Positions 1 to 5,731 are shown, counted from the first letter of the stretch. The stretch: 7,812 bases of DNA from an uncultured Faecalibacterium sp. (GCA_934525405.1 CAKSZF010000067.1:1-7812), one strand, 5' to 3'. Translations and numbers: made by a program. Notes: generated by a model not told the origin, from the letters alone.

Positions 1-186
1 TTGGAGGTCAAGGAAGGCGAGCAGGACTTCAGCTGCCTGAAGGCTCTGTACAGCCGTGCCGACGTGTTCGGTGTGGACCTGTATGCCGTCGGTCTGGGCG
101 AAAAGATCGAGGGCATGGTCAAGGAGCTGTACGCCGGTAACGGCGCAGTGCGCAAGACCCTGCACAAATACACTCTGGCCCGCTAA
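1..186 (+). CDS. C-terminal end of a mannitol dehydrogenase/fructuronate reductase family (UxuB-like) oxidoreductase, cut by window edge
   Basis: Only the last 61 residues are visible, ending at TAA 184-186. The frame is open to the window edge, so the TTG at base 1 is most likely an internal leucine codon and not a start. The tail contains the run FGVDLYAVGLGEKIEG followed by ELYAGNGAVRKTL. This resembles, from memory, the C-terminal helices of the long-chain mannitol dehydrogenase family, which includes fructuronate reductase (UxuB) and tagaturonate reductase. Those enzymes are cytoplasmic and NAD(H)-dependent, and reduce hexuronates to aldonates or oxidise mannitol. The catalytic and NAD-binding regions lie outside the window, so substrate cannot be judged. 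A uronate role would fit the TRAP sugar-acid transporter downstream, but the gene is separated from it by a terminator and a minus-strand gene. Family is moderately sure; function is inference. Confidence 0.62.
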   Translation: MEVKEGEQDFSCLKALYSRADVFGVDLYAVGLGEKIEGMVKELYAGNGAVRKTLHKYTLAR

Positions 187-208
187 AACTTTGTAACGCT
201 ATTTCCGT

Positions 209-254
209 ACCCACGCTGCGCTTTTGCTTTGCCGCAGCGTGGGTTTTTGTTTTA
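209..254 (+). terminator. Rho-independent terminator of the UxuB-like gene
   Basis: A perfect 12-bp stem pairs bases 209-220 (ACCCACGCTGCG) with 233-244, around a 12-base loop, and is followed directly by TTTTTGTTTTA. It lies 22 bases after the TAA of the upstream gene, in the right orientation to end its transcript. Confidence 0.93.
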
Positions 255-263
255 TCCTTTCAT

Positions 264-305
264 AAAAAAGCAGAACAGCCAAGCCGACAGGCTTGGCTGT
301 TCTGC
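264..305 (-). terminator. Rho-independent terminator of the YcxB-like gene
   Basis: A perfect 16-bp stem pairs 270-285 with 290-305 around a four-base loop. Read on the minus strand it is followed by six T residues (the A-run at 264-269), and it begins 19 bases past the stop codon of the minus-strand gene. There is no T-run on the plus-strand side, so it acts mainly on minus-strand transcripts. Together with the terminator at 209-254 it separates two converging genes. Confidence 0.93.
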
Positions 306-324
306 AAATTATAAGAAATCTTCC

Positions 325-855
325 TTACTTCCGGCAGTCGTGCAGGCTGGCGGCGGGCAGGGCGCTGCCAAGCAGGCTCCATGCGGCATCCATGCTCTCG
401 TTCAGTAGATAGGCCTGATTCCGCTGGACGTAGATGTACACCGCTTCTTTGGTGCGGTAGGCGCAGTACACGGTGTTCCAAGTGTAGCGGTTGGTGGGTT
501 CGGTCTTGTTCTGCTCGCCAGCCATCCAGACCGAAAGCCCGGCGGTGTCCAGCTCCAGCCGGTAGAAGGGGCGGGGCAGACCCAGTTTTTTGATCTGCTT
601 GGAGAGGTTTGCAAAAAAGGTGCCGAAGTATACAGCGGGCAGGCCGAGGGCCACAATGGCCAGCACGGCGGTCAGTAGCCCGGCACCCTCCCGCTTGCCG
701 AGCTGGCTCAGGCAGATCCCAGCGCACACCAGCAGAATGGCGGTGAACACCGCCGGACGCTGCCAGCCCTTGTTGTGGCGCAGCAGGTCAAAAGATGCAA
801 AATCGTGAAAGCTTTTTTCGTCCATCTGAACGGAAACGCAAACGTTCTGGGTCAT
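325..855 (-). CDS. Two-helix membrane protein with YcxB-like C-terminal domain, function unknown
   Basis: The protein has 176 residues. The start is the ATG at 855-853, chosen because AAGGAGGG sits 7 bases upstream and a good promoter just beyond; the same frame stays open far upstream, but only as antisense to the kinase gene. Residues 1-30 are polar. Two hydrophobic helices follow, at about 34-52 and 58-81, with a short charged turn (GKRE) between them. A soluble C-terminal part runs from about 95 to 176. There, the pattern of beta strands, a central Trp (YTWNTVYCAY, about 124-133) and VYIYVQRNQAYLLNE (about 139-153) resembles the YcxB-like domain seen in many Firmicutes membrane proteins, itself of unknown role. 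It is a single-gene unit, divergent from the kinase operon, with its own terminator. Nothing visible links it to transport or signalling. That the gene is real is well supported by promoter, ribosome site and terminator; the domain call is from pattern memory. Confidence 0.82.
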   Translation of the reverse strand: MTQNVCVSVQMDEKSFHDFASFDLLRHNKGWQRPAVFTAILLVCAGICLSQLGKREGAGLLTAVLAIVALGLPAVYFGTFFANLSKQIKKLGLPRPFYRLELDTAGLSVWMAGEQNKTEPTNRYTWNTVYCAYRTKEAVYIYVQRNQAYLLNESMDAAWSLLGSALPAASLHDCRK

Positions 856-862
856 AAAGTTA

Positions 863-870
863 CCCTCCTT
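863..870 (-). promoter_or_regulatory. Ribosome binding site fixing the start of the YcxB-like gene
   Basis: On the minus strand the bases read AAGGAGGG, 7 bases before the ATG at 855. This near-perfect Shine-Dalgarno site decides for the short protein over a much longer upstream-extended reading frame. Confidence 0.88.
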
Positions 871-877
871 TTTGGGC

Positions 878-906
878 ATAGTACCACATTTATCGGCAAG
901 AAGCAA
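878..906 (-). promoter_or_regulatory. Sigma-A type promoter of the YcxB-like gene
   Basis: On the minus strand a -35 box TTGCTT (906-901) is separated by 17 bases from a -10 box TACTAT (883-878), which is preceded by a TGG extended -10 motif. The predicted start point, near base 871, lies right before the ribosome site, giving a leader of only about 16 bases. It is divergent from the kinase-operon promoter and does not overlap it. Confidence 0.72.
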
Positions 907-938
907 GCAAAAGATGCACCGGCGGCGGAGCCTTTGGC

Positions 939-968
939 TTGCAAACCGCCTGCAAGGCGTGGTAGAAT
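939..968 (+). promoter_or_regulatory. Probable promoter of the kinase-regulator-binding protein operon
   Basis: TTGCAA (939-944) and TAGAAT (963-968) are spaced by 18 bases, and TGG precedes the -10 box as an extended -10 element. The predicted start point is near 975. The -35 box is embedded in an inverted repeat CTTGCA (938-943) / TGCAAG (951-956) with a 7-base spacer. A second dyad covers the predicted start point (971-993). The promoter is inferred from sequence only. Confidence 0.6.
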
Positions 969-970
969 AA

Positions 971-993
971 GATATTATCCAACGGATATTATC
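971..993 (+). repeat. Imperfect palindrome, possible operator over the predicted start point of the kinase operon
   Basis: GATATTATCC (971-980) and GGATATTATC (984-993) form an inverted repeat matching at 9 of 10 positions around the spacer AAC. The same bases also contain a direct repeat of GATATTATC with a 14-base period. The element lies between the -10 box and the ribosome site, where a bound protein would block transcription; as RNA it could also form a weak hairpin near the start of the message. The regulator is unknown. Confidence 0.45.
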
Positions 994-1017
994 TAACGAA
1001 AAAGGGGGAAGCTTTGC

Positions 1018-2547
1018 ATGGAAAAGCGCAACTGGAAGCGCAGCGTTACGCTCAAGCAGCGCATGGTGCTGTGTCTGGCAGCCTTTTTTGCGGCCTTTGC
1101 GTTGCAGCTTGCCCTGAACGGCTATCAGGCACGGGCGGTGCAGCAGGTACAGGACGACCAGATGGGCAACTTTAACGCCATCAGCCGCTTTCAGGGCGGT
1201 GTGGAAAGCTCCATCAGCATTCTGGAAGCGTACCGCTGGGAGAACGGCGAGACTGAGGAAATGCTGGAAAAGCTTCAGGCAGCCTGCTCCACCAGCAACG
1301 CATGGCTGTGGCGCATCCGATCCAATATGGACGGCTTGCAGAACGTCAGCGATGAGCAGTGGGTGCTGTACGGCGCGGTGGAGACCACCTACGGCAGTTA
1401 CAACACTCTTTTGGAAGAGCTGGAGAGCTATCTTTCCAGTGGGCAGGAAGCAAAGGCTTCCCAGCTGTACTACAACAAGGTCTCGGTTTGCGGCGGGTAT
1501 CTGAGCCAGTACACCATGCAGCTGCTGAAAGCCTCGATTCTGGACGCTCAGACTACTTACACCGAGATCTCGGAGCTGGGCGAGCGGATCGCTCTGATGC
1601 AGATCGTGGTGGTGGCGCTGTGCGTGGCGCTGGGGTGTGCTTCCGGTCTGATGGTCATGCGGCTGCTGACCCCGGTCTCCCAGATGATCGTAGCCTCCCG
1701 CGCCATCAGCCGCAGCCAGTTCGACACCCCGGACATCCCGCTGCCCAAGCAGCCGGAGATCGGCCAGCTGGCGGAGTCCTTCAACCGCATGAAGCACTCC
1801 ATGGCGCAGCAGGTGAACACCTTACAGGAAAAAAACGAGATCGAGCGGGAACTGCACCGTCAAAGGACCGAGGCGCTGGAATTGCAGAACCGCATGGAGC
1901 GCAGCCGGTTGCAGCAGCTGCGCAGCCAGATCGACCCGCATTTTCTGTTCAACACCCTGAACGTCATCCAGCAGATGGCGGGCACAGAGTCTGCCTACCG
2001 CACGCAGGCGCTCATCATGGCGCTTTCCCATCTGCTGCGTTACAGCCTGATGAGCAACGACGAGCAGGTGCCCCTCTCCCGGGAGGTGCGCGTTGTGGAC
2101 GAGTACTATTCCATCTACCATGTGCGCTTTGGCGACCGGGTGCAGATGCAGTGGGCGTTCTCAGATTCGCTGGATCTGACCGAGACCATGGTGCCGTCCT
2201 TTATCTTGCAGCCCATCGTGGAAAACGCCTTTAAGCACGGCATCTGCCCCAAGGAAGAGGGCGGCGTGGTGCGCATCCGCATGATCCCCCTGCGGGAAAA
2301 AGGTCTGCTGTGCATCCGGGTACTGGACAACGGCGTGGGCATTGAGCCGGAGCAGCTGGAACAGCTGCGCACGGCACTGGAACAGCCCGCGCCCCGCTGG
2401 GAGCATATCGGTATTTATAATGTGGCTGCCCGTCTGCGGCTGCTGGATGCCCGCTGCCGTGTGGTGGTGCGCTCCCGGCCGGGGCGGGGAACTGCGGTGA
2501 TCCTGTATCTGCCGCTGGTGGAGAATGAGGAGGAATTTGAGGAATGA
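1018..2547 (+). CDS. Membrane sensor histidine kinase, LytS/YesM type (HAMP, His_kinase, HATPase_c)
   Basis: This 509-residue protein should sense an extracellular signal and phosphorylate the regulator encoded next. Helix TM1 lies at about residues 16-36. An extracellular domain at about 37-190, rich in predicted helix, has no motif I recognise; it may be a four-helix bundle. TM2 is at about 191-216. A HAMP-like linker runs from about 214 to 265, with EIGQLAESFNRMK at its end, followed by a charged, probably coiled-coil helix (about 266-300). The phosphoacceptor motif is DPHFLFNTLN, with His308, diagnostic of the LytS/YesM family. ATP-binding motifs are the N box VENAFKHG (401-408), the G1 box LDNGVGI (436-442) and a G2-like GIYNVAARLRL (465-475). 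All key residues are present, so it should be active. The start has AAGGGGGA 8 bases upstream. The stop overlaps the regulator start (ATGA), implying translational coupling. The ligand is unknown; the co-transcribed binding protein may present it. Confidence 0.94.
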   Translation: MEKRNWKRSVTLKQRMVLCLAAFFAAFALQLALNGYQARAVQQVQDDQMGNFNAISRFQGGVESSISILEAYRWENGETEEMLEKLQAACSTSNAWLWRIRSNMDGLQNVSDEQWVLYGAVETTYGSYNTLLEELESYLSSGQEAKASQLYYNKVSVCGGYLSQYTMQLLKASILDAQTTYTEISELGERIALMQIVVVALCVALGCASGLMVMRLLTPVSQMIVASRAISRSQFDTPDIPLPKQPEIGQLAESFNRMKHSMAQQVNTLQEKNEIERELHRQRTEALELQNRMERSRLQQLRSQIDPHFLFNTLNVIQQMAGTESAYRTQALIMALSHLLRYSLMSNDEQVPLSREVRVVDEYYSIYHVRFGDRVQMQWAFSDSLDLTETMVPSFILQPIVENAFKHGICPKEEGGVVRIRMIPLREKGLLCIRVLDNGVGIEPEQLEQLRTALEQPAPRWEHIGIYNVAARLRLLDARCRVVVRSRPGRGTAVILYLPLVENEEEFEE

Positions 2548-3353
2548 TTCGGCTGTTGATCGCGGATGACGAGAGGATGGAGCGGGAGGCGCTGGCGGAT
2601 ATCGTCATGCGCCGGTTTGAGCATGAGGTGACGGTGGAGATGGCGGAAAATGGCCGCAAAGCCGCCGATACTGCCGTGCTCTGGGAAGCAGACCTGATTT
2701 TGATGGACATCGAGATGCCGGGCATGAACGGTTTGGATGCCGCCCGCGCGGTGCTGGAACAGCGCCCGGAGTGCAAGGTGATCTTTATCACGGCATACAG
2801 CCTGTTCCAGTACGCCCACGAGGCGGTGCATCTGGGCGCCTGCGACTATCTGCTGAAGCCGGTGGACCCGGACGAGACCGAGGCCGCCATCCGCCGCGCT
2901 ATCCGGCAAATTGAAGCCGGACGCCGTCTGGCCGAGCTGGCGGCGGTAGAACCGGAAGCCGCTTCGGAACAGGAGACCGACCCCGCCGGGGAAGGGGAGA
3001 GCGACCGCAACGCACTGGTGATGGATCATGTGCGCAAGTATATGGAAGATAACTATATGGCCGACCTCTCGCTGGACAGCGTGAGCGAAATTTTGCACAT
3101 CAGCCCGGCGTATCTTTCAGCACAGTTCAAAAAGTACCAGAAGATGAATTTTCTGGACTGCCTGACCGAGCTGCGCATCAACGCCGCCAAGGAGCTGCTG
3201 TCCGACCCCTTCCGCTCTGCAGCGGAGGTTGCCTCCATGGTGGGCTACGAGGATGCCAGCTATTTTGCCCGTGCCTTTAAAAAGCGCACCGGTATGACCC
3301 CCACCCAGTACCGAAAGGAAGCGGCAAAGGCAGCCCGGGAGGCGCGGCTGTGA
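2544..3353 (+). CDS. Response regulator, YesN type (receiver domain plus AraC-family HTH)
   Basis: The 269-residue protein has an N-terminal receiver domain (about 2-122) with the acidic pair Asp8/Asp9, phosphoacceptor Asp55 in LILMDIEMPG, Thr83 in FITAYS and Lys105 in YLLKPVD. An acidic, flexible linker rich in Glu, Ala and Asp covers about 130-155. The C-terminal AraC-type DNA-binding domain (about 157-263) has two helix-turn-helix units: the first around LSLDSVSEILHISPAYLSAQFKK, the second around AAEVASMVGYEDASYFARAFKKRTG, ending in the family signature GMTPTQYRK. It is the cognate partner of the preceding kinase: the ATG lies inside the kinase stop region and GAGGAGG sits 10 bases upstream. 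AraC-type regulators of this kind usually activate transport or sugar-use operons by binding repeats near the -35 box. The TTTCGAAA repeats ahead of the TRAP operon are the best local candidate target, by inference. Confidence 0.94.
   Translation: MIRLLIADDERMEREALADIVMRRFEHEVTVEMAENGRKAADTAVLWEADLILMDIEMPGMNGLDAARAVLEQRPECKVIFITAYSLFQYAHEAVHLGACDYLLKPVDPDETEAAIRRAIRQIEAGRRLAELAAVEPEAASEQETDPAGEGESDRNALVMDHVRKYMEDNYMADLSLDSVSEILHISPAYLSAQFKKYQKMNFLDCLTELRINAAKELLSDPFRSAAEVASMVGYEDASYFARAFKKRTGMTPTQYRKEAAKAAREARL
3337..3342 (+). promoter_or_regulatory. Ribosome binding site supporting the GTG start of the first TRAP binding protein
   Basis: GGGAGG lies 7 bases before the GTG at 3350, inside the regulator gene. 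It supports the overlapping GTG start; the protein read from there begins directly with a complete lipoprotein signal peptide, whereas later starts would remove it. Confidence 0.7.
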
Positions 3354-4354
3354 CCCGCCGTCAGCTGCTGCGTCTGCTGACGGCAGCCCCGGCACTGGCA
3401 GTCACAGGCTGCACGGCGCAGTCTGCTTCCTCGGAGCAGGAGAAACCGCTCATCCTGCGCTATGCGGAGAATCAGCCGGAGGACTACCCCACCAGCAAGG
3501 CGGCAAGAGCCTTTGCCGAGCTTGTGGCGCAGCGCACGGGTGGCCGGGTGAAGGTGCTGGTTTACAGCGGGGCGGAACTGGGCGCAGAGCAGAGCATCAT
3601 CCAGCAGATGCAGTTCGGCGGGGTGGATTTTTCCCGCGTGTCTCTGAGCCAGCTGGCAGAGTACGAGCCGGAGCTCAGTGTATTGCAGCTGCCCTACCTG
3701 TACAGCGATGCCGAGCAGATGTGGCGGGTGCTGGACGGCAGCATCGGCGACGAGTTTCTGGCCATGCTGGACGGAATGGACTTAGTAGGGCTTTCGTGGT
3801 TCGATGCCGGTGTGCGCAGCTTCTACACCCGGGAAAAGGTGACCGGGCTGGATGATCTGCAAGGACTGACCATTCGGGTGCAGGAGTCGGACATGATGAG
3901 CGACATGATCACCGCGTTGGGCGCAAAACCGGCGCAGGTGGTGTACAGCAAGGTGTATGCAGCCCTGCATAATGCCGAGATCGACGGCGCAGAGAATAAC
4001 TGGCCCAGCTACGAGGTAATGGGGCACTACGAGGTAGCGCCCTTTTTCCTAAAGGACGAGCACACCCGCGTGCCGGAGGTGCAGCTGGCCAGCCCGGCGG
4101 TGATGGAAAAGCTTGCCGCATTGGACGAAAGCTTCCCGGAGGTGATCCGCATCTGCGCCCGGGAGAGCGCGCAGAAGGAGCGCGAGCTCTGGGCGCGGCG
4201 GGAGGCAAACGCAGAACAGAATATGCGCAAGCGGGGCATCTGCGTCACCGAGCTGGACGAGGCCGAGAAAGCCCGCTTCCGCGCAGCGGTGCAGCCCATG
4301 TACGATGCGTTCTCCACCCAGCAGGAACTGATCAACCGGATACAGAAAAGCTGA
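3350..4354 (+). CDS. TRAP-type substrate-binding lipoprotein (DctP family) encoded with the two-component system; candidate sensor subunit
   Basis: This 334-residue protein starts at GTG, overlapping the regulator stop by 4 bases (GTGA). Its signal peptide has TRRQLLRLL, a hydrophobic stretch and a lipobox VTGC with Cys21 as the lipid-bearing residue; the TRR start resembles a twin-arginine motif. The mature DctP fold begins at about residue 33 (LILRYAENQPEDYPTSKAA), almost directly after the lipid anchor. Family features are LGAEQSIIQQMQFGGVDF (77-94), Arg156 in GVRSFYT, the ligand carboxylate-binding Arg176 in GLTIRVQES, and DGAENNWPSY (212-221). The protein should therefore bind an organic acid outside the cell. 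It sits in the regulatory operon, apart from its permease, and lacks the long linker of the second binding protein. I infer it acts mainly as a ligand sensor for the kinase, comparable in principle to the XylFII-LytS xylose sensor. It could instead be an alternative feeder for DctQM. Confidence 0.92.
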   Translation: MTRRQLLRLLTAAPALAVTGCTAQSASSEQEKPLILRYAENQPEDYPTSKAARAFAELVAQRTGGRVKVLVYSGAELGAEQSIIQQMQFGGVDFSRVSLSQLAEYEPELSVLQLPYLYSDAEQMWRVLDGSIGDEFLAMLDGMDLVGLSWFDAGVRSFYTREKVTGLDDLQGLTIRVQESDMMSDMITALGAKPAQVVYSKVYAALHNAEIDGAENNWPSYEVMGHYEVAPFFLKDEHTRVPEVQLASPAVMEKLAALDESFPEVIRICARESAQKERELWARREANAEQNMRKRGICVTELDEAEKARFRAAVQPMYDAFSTQQELINRIQKS

Positions 4355-4359
4355 AGAAG

Positions 4360-4405
4360 ACACCCCGAGAAGTGCCCGGACGGACATTTGTCGGGGTGTT
4401 ATTTT
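4360..4405 (+). terminator. Probable rho-independent terminator of the regulatory operon
   Basis: A 9-bp stem pairs ACACCCCGA (4360-4368) with TCGGGGTGT (4391-4399), followed by the T-rich TATTTTG. The large loop (22 bases) and broken T-run make it weaker than the other terminators here, so some read-through into the TRAP operon is possible. It starts five bases after the stop of the first binding protein. Confidence 0.75.
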
Positions 4406-4445
4406 GTACTATAAATACAGGAATGTATCCAACTGGTCGGCAGTG

Positions 4446-4477
4446 TTGCACAAACAAGATAGAAAGCGATTGTGCAA
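4446..4477 (+). repeat. Inverted repeat upstream of the TRAP promoter
   Basis: TTGCACAA (4446-4453) is repeated as its exact reverse complement TTGTGCAA (4470-4477), with 16 bases between. The arm centres are 24 bases apart. It lies roughly 85-125 bases before the predicted start point of the TRAP operon, a possible upstream activator or looping site. No known regulator is assigned. Confidence 0.4.
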
Positions 4478-4501
4478 TATGGCAAAAACAATCTTGACAT
4501 T

Positions 4502-4550
4502 CTTTCGAAAAACAGGACATTTTTCGAAAGCTCTTGTTTCATTTCGGAAA
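4502..4550 (+). promoter_or_regulatory. TTTCGAAA repeat cluster, candidate binding site of the response regulator
   Basis: CTTTCGAAAAA (4502-4512) and TTTTTCGAAAG (4520-4530) are exact reverse complements around a 7-base spacer. Because each arm contains the palindrome TTTCGAAA, they are also direct repeats, with centres 19 bases apart. A degenerate third copy, TTTCGGAAA (4542-4550), follows about 20 bases later. The first two copies end just upstream of the -35 box at 4534-4539, the usual place for an AraC-type activator; the third falls in the promoter spacer. The spacing of about two helical turns would put all copies on one DNA face. That the YesN-type regulator binds here is inference. 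Confidence 0.6.
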
Positions 4551-4562
4551 ATTTGCTAAAGT
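4534..4562 (+). promoter_or_regulatory. Probable promoter of the TRAP transporter operon
   Basis: TTGTTT (4534-4539) and TAAAGT (4557-4562) are spaced by 17 bases, with TGC giving an extended -10 element. The predicted start point near 4569 leaves a leader of about 70 bases before the ATG at 4640. A consensus TTGACA also occurs at 4494-4499, but with no convincing -10 box at 16-18 bases, so I prefer this site. An alternative weak pair, TTGTCG (4388-4393) and TATAAA (4410-4415), overlaps the upstream terminator. Confidence 0.62.
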
Positions 4563-4584
4563 GTGTACAGTCAATGAACGAAAG

Positions 4585-4607
4585 CTCCGGCACCTGTGCG
4601 CCCGGAG
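4585..4607 (+). other. Small leader hairpin in the TRAP operon mRNA
   Basis: CTCCGG (4585-4590) pairs with CCGGAG (4602-4607) around an 11-base loop, 16 bases before the ribosome site. There is no T-run after it, so it is not a terminator. It may simply protect the 5' end of an abundant message; the sequence does not match a riboswitch I know. Confidence 0.4.
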
Positions 4608-4623
4608 AATTTCACAATTATTT

Positions 4624-4630
4624 AAGGAGG
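4624..4630 (+). promoter_or_regulatory. Ribosome binding site fixing the start of the second TRAP binding protein
   Basis: A consensus AAGGAGG lies 9 bases before the ATG at 4640. It rules out an in-frame upstream ATG at 4472, which would add 56 residues ahead of the signal peptide and lies upstream of the predicted promoter. Confidence 0.92.
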
Positions 4631-4639
4631 ACGATTCCT

Positions 4640-5731
4640 ATGAAAATGATCTCTCGTCGTAGCTTTATGGCCGTTGCCGGTGCAGCTACCGCTGCTGTTG
4701 CTCTGACCGCCTGCGGTGGCTCCAAGAGCGGCTCCACTTCTACCGCTGCTTCTACCTCTACCGCAGCTTCTTCTGCTGCTGCCGGTGATGCAGCTGCTGC
4801 TGCCAGCGATCCCAAGGTGACTCTGGTCTACGCCGAGGTCAACCCGCTGGATACCATCGTTGGCCAGACCGGTTCTCACTTCAAGGAGAAGGTCGAGGAG
4901 CTGAGCGGCGGTTCTGTGGTCGTCGATGTGCAGGCTTCCGGTGTGCTGGGCTCTGAGAACGACGTTCTGGACGCTATTCTGGGCGGTTCTACCTCCATCG
5001 ATATCAGCCGTATCTCTGCTTTCGCTCTGACCAGCTACGGCTGCAACAAGTCCAAGCTGCTGTCCATCCCCTTCACCTTCAACAACCGCGCTCACTTCTG
5101 GAACTTCGCCAACAGCGATTTGGCTCCTGAGTTCCTGAACGAGCCCCAGGAGCTGGGCCTGCCCGTTCGCGGCCTGTTCTACGGCGAGGAGGGCTTCCGT
5201 CACTTCTTCACCGTCAAGCCCGTTGCTGCTATCGGCGACCTGAAGGGCATGAAGCTGCGTGTGTCCAACGACCCTGTTATGAACGGCATGGTCGAGGGTC
5301 TGGGCGCTAACCCCACCGTCGTTGCTTTTGGCGAGCTGTACAGCGCACTGCAGACCGGCGTTGTGGATGGCGCTGAGCAGCCCATCGCAAACTACAAGTC
5401 CAACGCCTTCCCCGAGGTTGCTAACAACCTGATCCTGGACGGCCACACTCTGGGCGCTGTGCAGGCTGTTATCACCGACAACGCATGGGGCAAGCTGACC
5501 GCTAACCAGCAGGCTGCTGTTATGGCTGCTGCTGCCGACACCCAGAAGTTCAACGCTGATCTGTCTGAGACCGCTGAGAACAAGGTTCTGGACGAGCTGC
5601 GCTCCTCCGGCTGCAACGTTGTGGATGTGGACGACAAGACTCCCTGGCAGGAAGCTTGCGCCAAGGTCATCAAGGACAACACCTCTGATCAGGCTGAGCT
5701 GTACCAGAAGCTGCTGGACATGAAGGCATAA
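4640..5731 (+). CDS. TRAP transporter substrate-binding lipoprotein (DctP family), main transport subunit
   Basis: This 363-residue protein should capture an acidic solute outside the cell and hand it to DctQM. The signal peptide has SRRSFM, a good twin-arginine-like motif, an Ala-rich hydrophobic stretch and the lipobox LTAC, with Cys25 lipidated. Residues 27-56 form a low-complexity Ser/Thr/Ala/Gly linker that places the binding domain away from the membrane. The DctP fold follows from about residue 59 (KVTLVYAEVNPLDT). Family features are VLGSENDVLDAILGGSTSIDISR (102-124), Arg187 in EEGFRHFFT, the carboxylate-binding Arg207 in KGMKLRVSN, and VDGAEQPIANY (242-252), where Gln247 replaces the Asn of the first binding protein. 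The gene uses codons typical of strong expression: all eight arginines are CGT or CGC, lysine is nearly always AAG and alanine is often GCT. A hairpin separates it from dctQ. The substrate is unknown; a hexuronate or similar acid is inferred. Confidence 0.95.
   Translation: MKMISRRSFMAVAGAATAAVALTACGGSKSGSTSTAASTSTAASSAAAGDAAAAASDPKVTLVYAEVNPLDTIVGQTGSHFKEKVEELSGGSVVVDVQASGVLGSENDVLDAILGGSTSIDISRISAFALTSYGCNKSKLLSIPFTFNNRAHFWNFANSDLAPEFLNEPQELGLPVRGLFYGEEGFRHFFTVKPVAAIGDLKGMKLRVSNDPVMNGMVEGLGANPTVVAFGELYSALQTGVVDGAEQPIANYKSNAFPEVANNLILDGHTLGAVQAVITDNAWGKLTANQQAAVMAAAADTQKFNADLSETAENKVLDELRSSGCNVVDVDDKTPWQEACAKVIKDNTSDQAELYQKLLDMKA

Noticed and set aside
856..1797. Minus-strand reading frame extending the YcxB-like protein upstream to about 490 residues
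   Set aside because: The extension is antisense to the kinase gene and its residues look like a codon-bias shadow (rich in His, Gln and Arg). A strong ribosome site and promoter lie at the internal start near 855.
1359..2234. A 291-codon plus-strand frame inside the kinase gene
   Set aside because: It is an out-of-frame shadow; the overlapping frame contains every kinase motif intact.
4460..4474. Possible catabolite response element (cre) around GAAAGCGAT
   Set aside because: It fits the left half of the cre consensus but fails at several positions including the 3' half, so the match is not better than chance.
4494..4499. Consensus -35 box TTGACA as the TRAP promoter
   Set aside because: No acceptable -10 box occurs 16-18 bases downstream. 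The TTGTTT / TGC-TAAAGT pair 40 bases later fits better, though 5'-end mapping could overturn this.
4472..4639. A 56-residue N-terminal extension of the second binding protein from an upstream ATG
   Set aside because: It would bury the lipoprotein signal, crosses the predicted promoter and repeats, and lacks the consensus ribosome site found before the ATG at 4640.
4717..4806. Repeated GCT/TCT/ACC triplets as a DNA repeat element
   Set aside because: They encode the Ser/Thr/Ala linker after the lipid cysteine of the binding protein, which is normal for Gram-positive lipoproteins.
4622..5446. A 274-codon minus-strand frame over the second binding protein
   Set aside because: It is antisense to a gene with a complete DctP fold and lipoprotein signal, and its composition is that of a shadow.
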